From contig NZ_CP152002.1 of NCBI RefSeq assembly GCF_038595055.1, positions 1,656,501 to 1,720,500 of the forward strand: 64,000 bases of DNA. Direction: 5' to 3'. The notes beneath the pieces are model-generated. The model made no database searches. It was given only the letters and a program-made list of their open reading frames with translations, and had not been told where the DNA came from. Source of the DNA: Paenibacillus sp. FSL R7-0345. GTDB taxonomy: Bacteria > Bacillota > Bacilli > Paenibacillales > Paenibacillaceae. A program made the translations under genes and the position numbers. Every line of letters begins with the position of its first letter. Position 1 is the first letter of the stretch. Shown here one piece after another: positions 62,591 through 64,000 of this stretch.

Positions 62591-64000
62591 ATGAATGAAT
62601 GTAAAGTGTTAAACCTGGCGGTGAACTACAGAACAAATCCCCTGGGAACCGATGATCCAAGCCCGCGGCTCAGCTGGCAGACCCGTGCAGACACAAGAGG
62701 CTTCCTGCAGTCCGCTTATCAAATTCAAGTAGGCCGGAATCCGTCCTTTGCAGCAGAAGAAGAGCTCGAATGGGATACCGGAAAAGTTACATCAGATTCC
62801 AGTGTGCACATAGACTACCAGGGGAAGACCCTGCTTCCGCGCACCCGCTATTCCTTCAGAGTCCGGGTATGGGATTCAGGGGATAACGTCTCAGCCTGGA
62901 GCGGACCGGCACACTGGGAAACCGCACTGCTCTCACAGCAAAATTGGCAGGCAAGCTGGATAACGGCATCATCTTCCGGGCAGTCCGCACAGAGCAGCAA
63001 CGACCCGTGTGATTACTTCCGGACAGAATTTGAGCTTCCCGCCGGGACAGTCTCAGCACGGATCTATGCAACTTCTCTCGGCTTATACCGCATATATGTA
63101 AACGGTTCACCGGCGGATGACACGCTCTTCAATCCCGGCTGGACGAGCTACAACAAACGGCTGCAGTACCAGACCTATGATGTGACACAGATGCTCACAG
63201 CAGGCAGTAATGCGCTGGGCTGTATTGCCGGCAACGGTTGGTATAAAGGGTTTTTGTCCTGGGACGGAAGCAAAAACCATTACGGCGAACAGCGTGCTGT
63301 ACTTATTCAGCTGCATATTACGCTTGCCGACGGGACCGAACAGGTCATTGTCACAGACGGCAGCTGGCGGACTTCATCCGGCCCGCTGCTGATGTCAGAG
63401 CTGTATCACGGCGAGACCTATGATGCGCGGCTTGAGCTGGACGGATGGTTTTCTCCGGGCTTTGCGGATCAGAAGTGGAAGCCTGCGGCCCTCACGGATG
63501 CTCCGCCTCCGCTGCTGGTCGCCCAGGAGAATGAGCCGTCCCGGATTGTTGAGACTATCGAGCCGATCGCAGTCATAAGCACACCGGACGGCGGTACTGT
63601 ACTGGATATGGGCCAGAATATGGTCGGCTGGGTCAGATTTACGGTGAATGCTGAAGCCGGAACAGAAATTATACTGCAGCATGCCGAGGTGCTGGACCGG
63701 GACGGCAATTTTTATACGGGGAATTTGCGTTCCGCGCAGCAGACGGTGACATATATCTGCCGGGGCGGAGGCCCCGAGACCTTTGAGCCGCATTTTACCT
63801 TCCAGGGCTTCCGCTATGTGCAAGTAACAGGTGTGCCGCACGATCAGCTATTGGAACCATTCACCGGCTGCGTTATTCATTCAGACCTGGAGCATACCGG
63901 CAGCTTCAGCTGCTCGGATGAGCTGGTGAACCAGCTGCAGCATAACATTTTGTGGGGGCAAAAAGGGAACTTCCTCGATGTTCCGACCGACTGCCCGCAG
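62591..64000 (+). CDS. GH78 alpha-L-rhamnosidase (3' end cut by window)
   Basis: The frame is open from ATG at 62591 to the window edge (470 codons), so the catalytic (alpha/alpha)6 domain is mostly missing. The part present matches GH78: an N-terminal Ig-like domain (VNYRTNPLGTDDPSPRLSWQ), a jelly-roll domain (LGLYRIYVNGSPADDTLFNPGW, GNGWYKG), then VLDMGQNMVGWVRFTV and FTFQGFRYVQVTG. The visible part ends in GNFLDVPTDCPQ, the family's conserved entry to the catalytic domain. It removes alpha-rhamnose from rhamnogalacturonan-type oligomers. No signal peptide is seen. AAGGAG lies at 62577-62582. The divergent AraC gene is the likely regulator. Confidence 0.95.
   Translation, partial: MNECKVLNLAVNYRTNPLGTDDPSPRLSWQTRADTRGFLQSAYQIQVGRNPSFAAEEELEWDTGKVTSDSSVHIDYQGKTLLPRTRYSFRVRVWDSGDNVSAWSGPAHWETALLSQQNWQASWITASSSGQSAQSSNDPCDYFRTEFELPAGTVSARIYATSLGLYRIYVNGSPADDTLFNPGWTSYNKRLQYQTYDVTQMLTAGSNALGCIAGNGWYKGFLSWDGSKNHYGEQRAVLIQLHITLADGTEQVIVTDGSWRTSSGPLLMSELYHGETYDARLELDGWFSPGFADQKWKPAALTDAPPPLLVAQENEPSRIVETIEPIAVISTPDGGTVLDMGQNMVGWVRFTVNAEAGTEIILQHAEVLDRDGNFYTGNLRSAQQTVTYICRGGGPETFEPHFTFQGFRYVQVTGVPHDQLLEPFTGCVIHSDLEHTGSFSCSDELVNQLQHNILWGQKGNFLDVPTDCPQ

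Overview
This window looks like chromosome of a Gram-positive, spore-forming soil bacterium, most likely Paenibacillus. The signs are AAGGAGG-type ribosome binding sites, sigma-A-like promoters, MsmX-dependent type sugar importers without their own ATPases, YesM/YesN-type signalling, S-layer homology (SLH) surface proteins, CotF-like and DUF3231 spore-associated proteins, and moderate G+C. I see no tRNA, rRNA, insertion sequence, prophage or CRISPR array. Both ends cut genes: a GH94-type phosphorylase/hydrolase on the left and a GH78 alpha-L-rhamnosidase on the right.

Layout. 1-5 kb: GH94-type enzyme, a GntR-regulated ABC exporter operon (minus strand) and a HAD phosphatase. 5-11 kb: a large SLH-anchored tandem metallophosphoesterase, then DUF1349 and DUF1569 proteins. 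11-17.5 kb: a PAS histidine kinase, a cytoplasmic GH28 enzyme coupled to a YczE-like membrane protein, and a YitT protein. 17.5-32.5 kb: two oligosaccharide uptake and sensing modules. The minus-strand module has a YesM/YesN two-component system plus one binding lipoprotein and two permeases. The plus-strand module has a membrane-bound AraC-type sensor and two permeases flanked by two paralogous binding lipoproteins. 32.5-43 kb: a secreted pectinolytic operon (CE8 pectin methylesterase, PL1-like pectate lyase, SLH protein), then a CE2 esterase. 43-51 kb: DUF3231 protein, GH13 amylase, CotF-like coat protein, HesB-like protein, methyltransferase and an HTTM-DCC fusion. 51-56 kb: GH2 beta-galactosidase and GH27 alpha-galactosidase, each beside an AraC regulator. 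56-64 kb: a P-type Ca2+ ATPase, a CE12 rhamnogalacturonan acetylesterase, an AraC regulator and GH78.

The theme is pectin and rhamnogalacturonan use. Secreted CE8 and PL1 enzymes demethylate and cut homogalacturonan, possibly held at the cell surface through SLH proteins. Lipoprotein-dependent importers take up oligomers. Intracellular GH28, GH2, GH27, GH78, CE2 and CE12 enzymes remove galacturonate, galactose, rhamnose and acetyl groups. Control appears to come from two membrane sensor systems, several AraC regulators placed next to their enzymes, and possibly CcpA (a cre-like site before the pectinase operon).

The most notable unexplained structure is a pair of tandem repeat arrays (46.7-47.0 kb and 60.9-61.5 kb). 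They share a 52-bp period and a GGGAAAAATCCC core, and both sit between convergent genes. Functional calls rest on motif recognition by eye; no database search was run.
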